Shown: positions 25,718 through 34,899, counted from the first letter of the stretch. The stretch is 64,000 nt of DNA from Hyphomicrobiales bacterium (GCA_017305665.1 JAFKKH010000012.1:62001-126000); one strand, 5' to 3'. Program-made: numbers and translations. The notes: generated from the sequence alone by a model not told the origin.

Positions 25718-26992
25718 TCAGAGATTGCTGTCGGTGATCGCCGCATACACCATTGTGCGCAGTTCGCGCCGGATCGGATAGGCGCTCGATGGCAGCACTT
25801 GCGTCATGAAGATCGCGATCAGGTCTTCCGCCGGATCGATCCAGAACGATGTCGTCGCCGCGCCACCCCAGGCGTATTCGCCGGGGCTTCCGGCGATCAA
25901 CGTCTTCGCGGGATCCATCGTGACGGAGAACCCGAGGCCGAAGCCGATGCCATTGTAGGTCGCTTCCGCGAACATCGATCGCGACATTTCGGGCAGGTCG
26001 CGGTTGCCGGGTAGATGATTGCTCGTCATCAACGCCAGCGTCTTCGGCCCGATCAGCCGAACGCCGCCGAGTTCGCCGCCGTTGAGCAGAGCGCGACAGA
26101 ACGTGAGGTAGTCGGCCGCCGTCGAGCACAGGCCGCCGCCTCCCGAGATGAAGTCGGGCGGAGACAGGAACGAGCTTGTGGCGGGGTCGTCCTGCAGCGT
26201 CAGGCTGCCCTTGGCGTTGGGCGAATGGAACGACATCATGCCGCCGGCCGTCGCGTTGTAGCAGGCCGCAAGGCGATGAGCCTTGTCGGCGGGGACATGG
26301 AAGTCGGTGTCGGTCATGCCCAGCGGGTTGAAGATACGCTCCTTCAAGAATTGCTCGAACGGCATGCCGCTGATCTTGCCGACGAGATAGCCGATCACGT
26401 CGGTGGACACCGAGTAGTTCCAGGCTTCGCCCGGCGAGAATTCCAGCGGAATATTGGCGAGATCCGCGATCATGGAATCCAGCGTGCCGGCCTTTTCGAC
26501 GGCGCCGATCTGCTTGTCGCGATAGGCGGCGTCCACGTTGCTGCGCTGCTGGAAGCCGTAGGTCAGCCCGGAGGTGTGGCGGAGCAGGTCGACGATCTGC
26601 ATCGGCCGCGTCGGCGGCCGGGTCATGAAGGCGGGGGACGTGCCGGCCTGGAATACTCCGAGGTTCTTCCACTCCGGTATATATTTGTGCACCGGTTCGT
26701 CGAGCGCGACGAGACCTTGCTCGACCAGCATCATGAAGGCGACCGAGGTGATCGGCTTGGTCATGGAATAGATGCGGAAGATGGTGTCGTCCTTCATCGG
26801 CGTCTTGCGCTCGAGATCGGCGAGGCCTTGCACCGTGCTGTGCACGACATTGCCGCGCCGGAACACCACAAGCTGCGTGCCCGGAAACCGGCCGGCGTCG
26901 AGATAGCGGCGCTTCAGATGCTCTTCGATCCGGTCGAAGGCGGCCTTGGACATGCCGGCGGTTTCGGGAGAGGCGGGAGCAGGGGCTAGCAT
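25718..26992 (-). CDS. Serine hydrolase of the beta-lactamase class C/esterase family
   Basis: A 424-residue protein with the penicillin-binding-protein-like fold. The S-x-x-K motif is SMTK at residues 76-79, in the context FRIYSMTKPITSVA, and the Y-x-N-like element falls in GEAWNYSVSTDVIGYLVG. No export signal is visible, so it may be a cytosolic esterase (EstB-like) rather than a true beta-lactamase. The region YGFQQRSNVDAAY and GGGLCSTAADYLTFCRALL match such esterases. It is divergent from a ring-cleavage dioxygenase across about 140 bases, so it may act on ester intermediates of the same catabolic context; this is inference. Confidence 0.85.
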   Translation of the reverse strand: MLAPAPASPETAGMSKAAFDRIEEHLKRRYLDAGRFPGTQLVVFRRGNVVHSTVQGLADLERKTPMKDDTIFRIYSMTKPITSVAFMMLVEQGLVALDEPVHKYIPEWKNLGVFQAGTSPAFMTRPPTRPMQIVDLLRHTSGLTYGFQQRSNVDAAYRDKQIGAVEKAGTLDSMIADLANIPLEFSPGEAWNYSVSTDVIGYLVGKISGMPFEQFLKERIFNPLGMTDTDFHVPADKAHRLAACYNATAGGMMSFHSPNAKGSLTLQDDPATSSFLSPPDFISGGGGLCSTAADYLTFCRALLNGGELGGVRLIGPKTLALMTSNHLPGNRDLPEMSRSMFAEATYNGIGFGLGFSVTMDPAKTLIAGSPGEYAWGGAATTSFWIDPAEDLIAIFMTQVLPSSAYPIRRELRTMVYAAITDSNL

Positions 26993-27131
26993 CTGGCAGC
27001 ACTCCGGAGCATGGGACTTATCGTTTGTGATAGCCTAAAAGTGTTCCTCGTTCCAATGCCGACGCGCCGCCTGATACTGCTATCGTGGTATATGTCGTCG
27101 TCTACAATCGAGAAATCCGCGCAGGACATCC

Positions 27132-28043
27132 ATGACCCAGTTCAATGAAACCGATCTGACTGCCGCTGTCGTCCGCAGTTTTGATGACACACCGGATCCG
27201 CGCGTCAAATTCCTGATGACGGAATTGGTCAAATCGTTGCACGATTTTGTGCGGCGCACCGACCTGACCTTCGAGGAATGGGCCTATGCGATCGATTTCC
27301 TGACCCGGACCGGTCACAAATGCACGCCGACGCGCCAGGAATTCATCCTGCTGTCCGATGTGCTGGGCGTCTCGATGCTGGTGGATGCGGTCAATCACCG
27401 CGAGCGTGAGGGAGCCACCCAGACTACGGTGCTGGGCCCGTTCTATGTCGGTGAGCACAAGCCGATGTCGCATGGTACGGACATTTCCGCCGGCATCGAT
27501 GGCGAGCGGATGTTCGTGCAAAGCCGCGTGACCGACCTCGTGGGGAAGCCGCTGGCGAACGTGCCGGTGGACGTCTGGCATGCGGATGACGATGGCTTCT
27601 ACGACTCGCAGAAGCCGTCCTATGACAAGAACGGGCCGTCGCTCCGGGGGCGGTTCATCACCGACGCCGATGGCCGGTTCTTCTTTCGCACGATCCTGCC
27701 GTGCAGCTATCCGATCCCGACCGACGGCCCGGTCGGCGAGATGATCCTGCAGACGGCGCGACATCCGATGCGGCCGGCGCATGTGCATTTTCTGGTCAAC
27801 GCGCCGGGCTACGAGCCGTTGATCACCCACGTTTTCATCGACGGCGACAAGTATCTCGACACCGACGTGGTGTTCGGCGTGAAGGATGACCTCGTCTCCA
27901 AGGTCGAAAAGCGGACCGATCCTGTCATGCCGGACGGCAAGCCCGCGTCGGCGCCGTGGCACCTGATGACCTATGATTTCCGGATGAAGCCCGGATCGGG
28001 CGCCGCGCCCCAGCCGATGATGCCGGCGAAGGAGAACGCGTGA
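27132..28043 (+). CDS. Intradiol ring-cleavage dioxygenase (catechol/hydroxyquinol 1,2-dioxygenase family)
   Basis: A 303-residue cytosolic enzyme. The N-terminal helical dimerisation domain covers about residues 1-105, followed by the catalytic domain starting LGPFYVGEHKP. Fe(III) ligands are readable: one Tyr in DGFYDSQ, a second in CSYPIP, and two His in MRPAHVHFLV. Length and the R-x-R-G-R-F-x-T region (SLRGRFITDADGRF) fit hydroxyquinol or catechol 1,2-dioxygenases. It opens an aromatic diol between the hydroxyls. The upstream site is AGGAC. The 140-base divergent region may hold its regulator site. An aldo/keto reductase gene follows after 49 bases. Confidence 0.9.
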   Translation: MTQFNETDLTAAVVRSFDDTPDPRVKFLMTELVKSLHDFVRRTDLTFEEWAYAIDFLTRTGHKCTPTRQEFILLSDVLGVSMLVDAVNHREREGATQTTVLGPFYVGEHKPMSHGTDISAGIDGERMFVQSRVTDLVGKPLANVPVDVWHADDDGFYDSQKPSYDKNGPSLRGRFITDADGRFFFRTILPCSYPIPTDGPVGEMILQTARHPMRPAHVHFLVNAPGYEPLITHVFIDGDKYLDTDVVFGVKDDLVSKVEKRTDPVMPDGKPASAPWHLMTYDFRMKPGSGAAPQPMMPAKENA

Positions 28044-28092
28044 ATCCCTTGCGGCAAACCCAAGGCAGACATTAGAGCAGGCATAATCGGCC

Positions 28093-28932
28093 ATGAGACA
28101 GCGATCGTTCGGCTCCAAGGGACCGGAGACCTCCGTCATCGGGCAGGGAACCTGGTACATCGATCGCGGCGACCGCGCGTCGGCGGTGGCGGCGCTGCGT
28201 CGCGGCCTCGATCTCGGCATGACCCACATCGACACCGCCGAGATGTATGGCGACGCCGAACCTGTAGTGGCGGAGGCGATCGCGAACCGGCGTCACGAGG
28301 TCTTTCTCGTCTCGAAAGTCCTGCCGAGCAACGCGTCGCGGCGTGGGACCGTCACGGCATGTGAGCGATCCCTGAAGCGGCTGAAGACCGACCGGCTCGA
28401 TTGCTACCTGCTCCACTGGCGCGGACAATATCCGCTCGCGGATACGGTCGCTGCCTTCGACGATCTGATCCGCGCCGGAAAGATCCGCTCGTGGGGCGTC
28501 AGCAATTTCGACGCCGACGATCTCGATGAGCTGCTCGGCGTCGCCGGGGAAGGCGCGATCGCCTGCAATCAGGTGCTCTACCATCTGCAGGAACGTGCGA
28601 TCGAACATGCGGTGATCCCGTGGTGCGAGGCGCACGGCGTTGCCGTCGTGGCCTATTCGCCATTCGGGCACGACGATTTTCCGGCGCCGCAGAGCGCGGG
28701 CGGCAAGGTGCTGCAGCGGATCGCGGCCGCGCACGGCGCCACGCCGCATCAGGTGGCCCTGAGCTTTCTGACCCGCCGCCCCGCTGTGCTGGCGATCCCG
28801 AAGGCGTCGCGGGAGGCGCACGCCGTCGACAATGCCGGAGCCGGTGACCTCGTGCTCGGCGACGACGAGGTCGCGCTTCTGGAGCAGGCGTTTCCGCGCG
28901 GACCGCAGCCACGAAGCCTGCCGATGCTCTGA
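28093..28932 (+). CDS. Aldo/keto reductase
   Basis: A 279-residue NAD(P)H-dependent oxidoreductase, cytosolic, TIM barrel. The catalytic tetrad is visible as Asp and Tyr in HIDTAEMYGDAE, Lys in VFLVSKVL and His in CYLLHWRG. Its substrate is unknown. It follows the ring-cleavage dioxygenase on the same strand by 49 bases and might belong to its transcript, although aldo/keto reductases are general and a pathway link is only inferred. A weak Shine-Dalgarno precedes the ATG. Confidence 0.85.
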   Translation: MRQRSFGSKGPETSVIGQGTWYIDRGDRASAVAALRRGLDLGMTHIDTAEMYGDAEPVVAEAIANRRHEVFLVSKVLPSNASRRGTVTACERSLKRLKTDRLDCYLLHWRGQYPLADTVAAFDDLIRAGKIRSWGVSNFDADDLDELLGVAGEGAIACNQVLYHLQERAIEHAVIPWCEAHGVAVVAYSPFGHDDFPAPQSAGGKVLQRIAAAHGATPHQVALSFLTRRPAVLAIPKASREAHAVDNAGAGDLVLGDDEVALLEQAFPRGPQPRSLPML

Positions 28933-29027
28933 TGGGAGCGGTGGCCGCCGTGACGCTTCGCCGCGCGCAACGGCGCATATCCGCTGCCTGTTTTCGGCAC
29001 TTGTGAATCGAGTCCGTTCGGCGTCTT

Positions 29028-30047
29028 GTGACCGATATTGTCGGGTCCAGCGATTCCCGAATCTTTTTCTCCAAACGCCATCCGCGGCCGCCCTTGACGA
29101 CGACTGCCCTGCCATTGACCGAGGCTTCTCCCAGTCCTGCGCTCGCCCGCGTCGATCGCCCGTTTCGCGGCATCGCGCTGATCCTGACGTCGACCCTGTT
29201 TCTCGGAACATCGGATGTCACCGCGAAATACCTGTCGCATACGCTGCCTGCAATCGAGATCGCCTGGCTGCGTTTCCTGGTGTTCGCGCTGATCATGGTG
29301 CCGGCGATGATTCCCGGCTCGCCGCTGTTTGCGCTCAAGACCGGCTGCTTCAACCTTCAGATCATGCGCGGCGCGACGCTGCTCGGCTCGTCGCTGTTCT
29401 TCATTTCGGGTTTGAAATTTCTTCCGATCGCGGAAGCCTCCGCTACCGCCTTCGTGTCGCCGCTCTTCGTGACCGCGCTGTCGATCGTGTTCCTGAGCGA
29501 GAAGGTCGGCGTCCGCCGCTGGATCGCCACCGCGGTCGGCCTGTTCGGCGTGCTGGTCATCCTGCGGCCGGGAAGCGGCGCGTTCCATCTGGCTGCGCTC
29601 TTTCCCATTGTGTCGGCGCTGTCATGGGCCGGCACCCTGATCATGACGCGGATGATGAGCGGCAGCGAGCGCGCCATCACCACCATGACCTATTCGTCCA
29701 TCGTGGGCCTGTGGATCCTGTCGCTGCTGGTGCCCTATGTCTGGGTGACGCCGGGTTGGGAGGCCATCCTGCTCGGCATCCTGATCGGCGTCTCCTCCAC
29801 CGCCGGGCAGTGGATCGTGGTGCTGGCGTTCCGTTATGCCGATGCTTCGGTGCTGGCGCCGTTCCAGTATATCCAGTTGCTGTGGGTCAGCATCTTCGGC
29901 TTCCTGCTGTTCAGCGAGGTCCCGGACATCTGGACCATCACCGGCGCGGCCTTCATCATCGGCAGCGGACTCTACACCGCGCACCGCGAGCGTATCAGGC
30001 ACTCGGCGATGCGCACGGTGGCCGCCGAGCCGTCGCCGAACGCGTGA
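29028..30047 (+). CDS. EamA/DMT family transporter
   Basis: A 339-residue inner-membrane protein with ten hydrophobic segments in two EamA halves (first half from FRGIALILTSTLFLGTSDV, second from HLAALFPIVSALSWAGTLI). The start used is a GTG; a TTG at 29094 would remove a charged 22-residue extension and could be the true start. It may export a small metabolite. It is the second EamA protein in the window, not closely related to the first by eye. It ends 13 bases before the convergent Lrp-type gene. Confidence 0.85.
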   Translation: MTDIVGSSDSRIFFSKRHPRPPLTTTALPLTEASPSPALARVDRPFRGIALILTSTLFLGTSDVTAKYLSHTLPAIEIAWLRFLVFALIMVPAMIPGSPLFALKTGCFNLQIMRGATLLGSSLFFISGLKFLPIAEASATAFVSPLFVTALSIVFLSEKVGVRRWIATAVGLFGVLVILRPGSGAFHLAALFPIVSALSWAGTLIMTRMMSGSERAITTMTYSSIVGLWILSLLVPYVWVTPGWEAILLGILIGVSSTAGQWIVVLAFRYADASVLAPFQYIQLLWVSIFGFLLFSEVPDIWTITGAAFIIGSGLYTAHRERIRHSAMRTVAAEPSPNA

Positions 30048-30060
30048 GGCGGTGCGATAG

Positions 30061-30522
30061 CTACACCGGCAGTGCGATGGTGTATTTGACCTGGCTCAGC
30101 GCAAAACTCGACTCGATCGAAGCAATGCCGTCGAGCCGCGTCAGCTTGTTCTTGAGGAATGCCTCGTAAGAGGAGAGGTCGGCGACCACCACGCGCAGCA
30201 GGTAGTCGCGGTTGCCGGTCATCAGATAGCATTCCAGCACTTCCTCCCAGCCCGAGATCGCCTTGGCGAAGCGGTTGAGGTCGGCTTCCTTCTGCCGTTC
30301 GAGTTTGATCGAGATGAAGACGCTGACCGGCAGCCCGAGCGACTTCTGATCGACCAGCGCCATGTAGCGCGTGATGACGCCGCGGCTTTCCAGCAGGCGC
30401 ACGCGGCGATGACAGGGCGACACCGAGAGCCCGACCTTGTCCGCGAGTTCCTGCATGGTGATGCGGCTGTCGGATTGCAGGATTCCGAGAATCTTGCGGT
30501 CGATGGCGTCCAGGGCGCTCAT
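30061..30522 (-). CDS. Lrp/AsnC family transcriptional regulator
   Basis: A 153-residue regulator with an N-terminal helix-turn-helix (LDAIDRKILGILQSDSRITM, then QELADKVGLSVSPCHRRVRLL) and a C-terminal RAM ligand-binding domain (from about residue 65; LSSYEAFLKNKLTRLDGIAS). It is divergent from an AceE-like E1 gene, and an inverted repeat in the shared region (30585-30607) is a candidate binding site. In Pseudomonas putida an Lrp-type regulator (MdeR) lies next to the AceE-like 2-oxobutyrate dehydrogenase MdeB, so a link to sulfur or branched amino acids is plausible. It shows no other unusual features. Confidence 0.9.
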   Translation of the reverse strand: MSALDAIDRKILGILQSDSRITMQELADKVGLSVSPCHRRVRLLESRGVITRYMALVDQKSLGLPVSVFISIKLERQKEADLNRFAKAISGWEEVLECYLMTGNRDYLLRVVVADLSSYEAFLKNKLTRLDGIASIESSFALSQVKYTIALPV

Positions 30523-30584
30523 TAGGAAAAACTCTTCTTTGTTGGCGTTTCAGCGATGATATATCCCAATCCGGCCGGGTATTG

Positions 30585-30607
30585 CGCGAAATTTGAGATT
30601 TTTCGCG
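30585..30607. promoter_or_regulatory. Candidate Lrp-type operator
   Basis: CGCGAAA and TTTCGCG form a perfect 7-base inverted repeat with a nine-base A+T-rich spacer, midway between the divergent Lrp and E1 genes. Lrp sites are A+T-rich and roughly of this size. Confidence 0.45.
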
Positions 30608-30658
30608 AGAAGGGCGGGCGTATCATCAGAGCTGTCTTTTCCACTTGAGGCTGCCGCC

Positions 30659-33055
30659 ATGCCCGCCGATGCCGCTCGTCTTGAAATCCTGACAGCTCTC
30701 GCGCGCAAGGCGCTGTGGCTGTCGTCGTGGACCATCCACAATGCCAACCACATCCGGCCCAACACGGACGGATTGAAGGTCGGCGGCCATCAGGCGTCGT
30801 CGGCTTCGCTCGCGACCATCATGTCGGCGCTGTATTTCTCGGTGCTGAAGCCGGAGGACCGCGTCGCGGTGAAGCCGCATGCGAGCCCGGTGTTTCACGC
30901 GATCCAGTATCTGCTCGGTCATCAGACCCGCGACAAGCTTGAGAACTTCCGCGGCTTCAAGGGCGCGCAATCCTATCCGTCGCGCACCAAGGATGCCGAC
31001 GACGTCGATTTCTCGACCGGTTCGGTCGGTCTCGGCGTGGCGCAGACGCTGTTCTCCTCGCTGGTTCAGGATTACGTCAAGGCGCACGGCTGGATGAAGG
31101 ATCGTCCCGAAGGGCGGATGATTGCGCTGGTCGGCGACGCCGAGATGGACGAAGGCAACATCTTCGAGGCGCTGCTCGAAGGCTGGAAGCACGGCCTGCG
31201 CAACACCTGGTGGATCGTCGACTACAACCGGCAGAGCCTCGATGCCGTGGTGCGCGAAGGGCTCTGGGAAAAATTCGAGACCATGTTTCGCAACTTCGGC
31301 TGGGACGTGGCTATCGTCAAATACGGCAAGCTGATGCAGGCGGCGTTCGCCGAGCCCGGCGGCGAGGCGCTGCGGCGCTGGATCGATAGCTGCCCGAACC
31401 AGATGTATGCGGCGCTGTGCTTTCAGGGCGGCGCGGCGTTCCGCAAGCGGCTGCAGGACGAAATCGGCGATCAGGGCGAGGTGTCCGCGTTGATCGATCG
31501 CCGCAGCGACGACGAGCTTCTGGCATTGATGTCGAATCTCGGCGGCCATGACATGGCGAGCATGCTGGAGGCGTTCGAGGCGATCGACCACGATCGTCCG
31601 GTGTGCTTCATCGCCTACACCATCAAAGGCGTCGGCTTGCCGTTCCAGGGTCACAAGGACAACCACGCCGGCCTCATGACGCCGGCGCAGATGGAGAAAT
31701 GGCGCGCGGCGCAGGATATCCGCCCCGGCCACGAGTGGGACAGGTTCGAGGGACTCGCGCAGGACCCGGCCGCGCTCGAAGCATTTCTGGCGCGGGTGCC
31801 GTTCAACCGCGAGGGCCGGCGGCGTCTCGCGGCGCCCGCGGTCGATGTGCCGCAACATCTGTCATTCACGCCGTCGCCGCAGATGTCGACGCAGCAGGGC
31901 TTCGGGTTGATCCTCAACGAACTCGGTAAGGGCGACACCGATCTCGCGTCCCGCATCGTGACTGCATCACCCGACGTCACCGTGTCCACCAACCTCGGCG
32001 CCTGGGTCAATCGGCGCGGCCTGTTCGCCAAGGCGGCGATGGCCGACGTGTTCAAGAAGGAGAAGATTCCTTCGACGTTCGCCTGGGATTTCTCGCCGAA
32101 GGGTCAGCACATCGAACTCGGCATCGCCGAGGCCAATCTGTTCATCCTGATGTCGGCGCTCGGGCTGTCGCATTCGATCAACGGCGAGCGGTTGCTGCCG
32201 ATCGCGACGCTGTACGATCCGTTCATCAGCCGCGCGCTCGATCAGCTCAACTACGCCTGCTATCAGGACGCCCGCTTTATGGTGGCGGGCACGCCATCGG
32301 GCATCACGCTTGCGCCCGAGGGCGGGGCGCATCAGTCGATCGCAACGCCCCTGATCGGCATGGCGCAGGACGGGCTCGCCGCGTTCGAGCCGGCCTTCGT
32401 CGATGAGCTCGCCGTCATGATGCGCTGGGGCTTTGCGCACATGCAGCGCGAGTTGACCGACGAGGGCGACGACCGCAGCGGCATGCGCAACGGCGGCTCG
32501 GTCTACCTGCGTCTTTCCACACGCACCATCGAGCAGCCGCAGCGGATGATGACGCCGGATCTGGAGAAGGCCATCACCGATGGCGCCTACTGGCTGCGCA
32601 AGCCCGGCCCCAATGCGGAGGCGATCGTCGCCTATACCGGCACGGTGGCGCCGGAGGCCATCGAAGCCATCGGCATGCTCGGCGAGAGCCGCCGCGACGT
32701 CGGGCTGCTGGCGATCACCTCCGCCGACCGCCTGCATGCCGGCTGGACCGCCGCGCGAAAGATGCGGCGCGACCGCCGCCATCCCAACTTCCTCAGCCAC
32801 ATCGAAAAGCTGCTGGCGCCACTGCCGCGCGACTGCGGCATCGTCACCGTGCTCGACGGCCATCCGGCGGCGCTCGGCTGGATCGGCGCGGTCTGCGGTC
32901 ATCGCATGGAGGCGCTCGGCGTCGAGCATTTTGGCCAGACCGGCACCATCAACGACCTCTACCGGCATCATGGTATCGACGCCAACGCTATCATCGACGC
33001 GGCGGAATCGCTGACTGTGGGCGCGCCGGTGCGGCACCGGAAAATGGCGGTGTGA
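30659..33055 (+). CDS. AceE/transketolase-like ThDP-dependent E1 enzyme
   Basis: A 798-residue ThDP enzyme intermediate in length between transketolase (about 660) and pyruvate dehydrogenase E1 AceE (about 890). It has VGGHQASSASLATIMSALYF near residue 45, a ThDP motif GDAEMDEGNIFEALLEG with the closing asparagine in VDYNRQSLD, and a C-terminal ketolase-like region (TVLDGHPAALGWIGAVCG). The GHQAS and GDAEMDEGN signatures recall AceE and the 2-oxobutyrate dehydrogenase MdeB. It could be the decarboxylating E1 of a 2-oxo acid dehydrogenase. No E2 or E3 gene is near it. A stem-loop lies 65 bases downstream. The divergent Lrp regulator suggests amino-acid control. Confidence 0.8.
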   Translation: MPADAARLEILTALARKALWLSSWTIHNANHIRPNTDGLKVGGHQASSASLATIMSALYFSVLKPEDRVAVKPHASPVFHAIQYLLGHQTRDKLENFRGFKGAQSYPSRTKDADDVDFSTGSVGLGVAQTLFSSLVQDYVKAHGWMKDRPEGRMIALVGDAEMDEGNIFEALLEGWKHGLRNTWWIVDYNRQSLDAVVREGLWEKFETMFRNFGWDVAIVKYGKLMQAAFAEPGGEALRRWIDSCPNQMYAALCFQGGAAFRKRLQDEIGDQGEVSALIDRRSDDELLALMSNLGGHDMASMLEAFEAIDHDRPVCFIAYTIKGVGLPFQGHKDNHAGLMTPAQMEKWRAAQDIRPGHEWDRFEGLAQDPAALEAFLARVPFNREGRRRLAAPAVDVPQHLSFTPSPQMSTQQGFGLILNELGKGDTDLASRIVTASPDVTVSTNLGAWVNRRGLFAKAAMADVFKKEKIPSTFAWDFSPKGQHIELGIAEANLFILMSALGLSHSINGERLLPIATLYDPFISRALDQLNYACYQDARFMVAGTPSGITLAPEGGAHQSIATPLIGMAQDGLAAFEPAFVDELAVMMRWGFAHMQRELTDEGDDRSGMRNGGSVYLRLSTRTIEQPQRMMTPDLEKAITDGAYWLRKPGPNAEAIVAYTGTVAPEAIEAIGMLGESRRDVGLLAITSADRLHAGWTAARKMRRDRRHPNFLSHIEKLLAPLPRDCGIVTVLDGHPAALGWIGAVCGHRMEALGVEHFGQTGTINDLYRHHGIDANAIIDAAESLTVGAPVRHRKMAV

Positions 33056-33119
33056 GATTGACCTCTCCCTCCAGGGAGGGCTGCATTCGCCGCCTTGCGC
33101 CTGCCGCACCCGCGGCCCT

Positions 33120-33158
33120 GGAGCTATTCCGGCTTTGATGGAATCAAAGCCGGGCTCC
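33120..33158 (+). terminator. Strong stem-loop, probable terminator after the E1 gene
   Basis: GGAGC(TATT)CCGGCTTTGA-TGGAA-TCAAAGCCGGGCTCC: a 10-bp inner stem plus a 5-bp outer stem with a four-base bulge. T-rich sequence follows at about 10 bases. It may instead be a dispersed palindromic repeat. Confidence 0.5.
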
Positions 33159-33170
33159 AGCCTTTATTTT

Positions 33171-33218
33171 GACGCGCTTTCTTGACGCGAACCGGTATCC
33201 ACTTCGCTCGAAAACGCT
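33171..33218. repeat. Imperfect palindromic intergenic repeat of Bradyrhizobiaceae type
   Basis: GACGCGCTTTCTTGACGCGA, then ACCGGTATCCACTTCGC and TCGAAAACGCT form an imperfect inverted repeat. I recall near-identical elements (in the reverse sense, GCGTTTTCGAGCGAAGTGGA) as frequent in Bradyrhizobium and Rhodopseudomonas intergenic DNA. This is recollection; copy number was not checked. Confidence 0.5.
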
Positions 33219-33347
33219 ATATATCCTGCGTCAGCCGCGACACGGCGTCCCGCAGATGGCGGGTTCAATTCCCGGTCCGTTCGTGCAAGGATGCTTCCCG
33301 AACGCTCCGTTCTCCCAAGTTTTTCAAGAACATCGTGAGGTTTCGTC

Positions 33348-34778
33348 ATGGTCAATCGCATGCAATTCTATATCGACGGCGCCTGGGTCGATCCCGCCGT
33401 CAAGAAATCGACGCCGGTCGTCAATCCGGCGACGGAAGAGGCGATGTATGAGGTGGCCCTCGGCTCCAAGGCCGACGTGGACAAGGCGGTCGCCGCCGCC
33501 AAGCGTGCCTTCGCGACGTTCTCGCAGACCAGCCGTGAGGAGCGCGTGGCGCTGCTCGAGAAGATCGTCGCTGCCTACAAGGCGCGCATGAAGGATATCG
33601 GCGCCGCCGTCTCCGACGAGATGGGTGCGCCGCTGCCGATGGCGGAAAAGCTGCAGGCCGGCGCCGGCCTCGGCCACATCATGTCCACCCTCGAGGTGCT
33701 GAAGAAGTACGAGTTCGAGGAGCAGTTGCCGTCCGCCACCGTGGTGCGCGAGCCGATCGGCGTGGTCGGCATGATCACGCCCTGGAACTGGCCGCTCAAC
33801 CAGATCGCCTGCAAGGTCGCGCCCGCGATCGCGGCCGGCTGCACCATGATCCTGAAGCCGTCCGAGTTCACGCCGACCTCCGCGCTGATCTTTGCGGAAA
33901 TCCTGCATGAAGCCGGCGTGCCGAAGGGCGTGTTCAACCTCGTCAACGGCCTCGGGCCCGAGGTCGGTGCCGCCATGAGCGAGCATCCGGATATCGACAT
34001 GATCTCCTTCACCGGCTCGACCCGCGCCGGCATCGATGTCGCCAAGCGCGCCGCGCCGACGGTGAAGCGCGTCAGCCAGGAGCTCGGCGGCAAATCGCCG
34101 AACGTCATCCTGGAGGATGCGGACCTGACCAAGGCCGTGACCGGTGGTGTTGCGCACATGTTCAACAACTCCGGCCAGTCCTGCAACGCGCCGTCGCGCA
34201 TGATCGTGCCGCTGTCGAAGATGAAAGAGGTCGCCGCCATCGCCAAGGGCGTGGCCGATAAGACCAAGGCGGGCGATCCGCGCGCCGAAGGCACCACCAT
34301 CGGTCCCGTCGTCAATCGCACCCAGTGGAACAAGATCCAGGATCTGATCCAGAAGGGCATCGACGAGGGCGCAACGCTGGTGGCCGGCGGTCCCGGTCTG
34401 CCGGAAGGCGTCAACAAGGGCTTCTACGTGCGCCCGACCGTGTTCGCCGACGTCACCGAGAAGATGACGGTTGCGAACGAGGAGATCTTTGGACCCGTGC
34501 TCGTGATCATGGGCGCCAAGGACGAGGCGGACGCCGTGCGCATCGCCAACAACACGCCGTACGGTCTTGCGGGTTACGTTTCGGCGGGCAGCGTCGAGCG
34601 TGCGCGCAAGGTCGGCCGCCAGATCCGTGCCGGCAACGTCAATCTGCAGGGCGTGCCGAACGACCGCACCGCGCCGTTCGGTGGCTACAAGCAGTCGGGC
34701 AACGGCCGCGAGTGGGGCAAGTTCGGCCTCGAGGAATACCTCGAGGTGAAGGCGATCGCCGGCTTCAACGCGGCGTAA
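33348..34778 (+). CDS. NAD(P)+-dependent aldehyde dehydrogenase
   Basis: A 476-residue cytosolic enzyme of the aldehyde dehydrogenase superfamily. The catalytic cysteine is C279 (NNSGQSCNAPSR), the general base glutamate E245 (SQELGGKSPN), and the oxyanion asparagine is in TPWNWPLNQIA. Length is normal. The aldehyde cannot be named: 2-oxoglutarate semialdehyde would fit the sugar-acid genes downstream, but other aldehydes are equally possible. GTGAGG precedes the ATG by eight bases. A rho-independent terminator follows at 34805, so it is not in one transcript with the genes to the right. It uses the same strand as the E1 gene but is separated by repeats. Confidence 0.92.
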   Translation: MVNRMQFYIDGAWVDPAVKKSTPVVNPATEEAMYEVALGSKADVDKAVAAAKRAFATFSQTSREERVALLEKIVAAYKARMKDIGAAVSDEMGAPLPMAEKLQAGAGLGHIMSTLEVLKKYEFEEQLPSATVVREPIGVVGMITPWNWPLNQIACKVAPAIAAGCTMILKPSEFTPTSALIFAEILHEAGVPKGVFNLVNGLGPEVGAAMSEHPDIDMISFTGSTRAGIDVAKRAAPTVKRVSQELGGKSPNVILEDADLTKAVTGGVAHMFNNSGQSCNAPSRMIVPLSKMKEVAAIAKGVADKTKAGDPRAEGTTIGPVVNRTQWNKIQDLIQKGIDEGATLVAGGPGLPEGVNKGFYVRPTVFADVTEKMTVANEEIFGPVLVIMGAKDEADAVRIANNTPYGLAGYVSAGSVERARKVGRQIRAGNVNLQGVPNDRTAPFGGYKQSGNGREWGKFGLEEYLEVKAIAGFNAA

Positions 34779-34804
34779 GTCGCACGCTGAGTATCTGACA
34801 TCGG

Positions 34805-34840
34805 AACGCCGGGGCAGCATTCGCTCCGGCGTTTTGTTTT
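34805..34840 (+). terminator. Rho-independent terminator after the aldehyde dehydrogenase
   Basis: AACGCCGG (34805-34812) pairs with CCGGCGTT (34826-34833), followed by TTGTTTT. Confidence 0.8.
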
Positions 34841-34854
34841 GCCCGTCGCGTTTA

Positions 34855-34877
34855 ACCCTCCCCCTCCAGGGGAGGGT
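34855..34877. repeat. Small palindromic repeat CCCTCCCC/GGGGAGGG
   Basis: ACCCTCCCC-CTCCA-GGGGAGGGT, a perfect 9-bp stem with a five-base loop. A shorter version, CTCCCT-CC-AGGGAG, occurs at about 33065-33078. Such elements are widespread in related genomes as far as I recall. Confidence 0.55.
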
Positions 34878-34899
34878 AAGAGAGGTGCCATAGTTGAAT

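Noticed and set aside
33259-33275. T-arm-like GCGGGTTCAATTCCCGG resembling a tRNA end
   Set aside because: No matching acceptor stem, D-arm or anticodon arm lies upstream, so it is not a tRNA gene; a relic cannot be shown.
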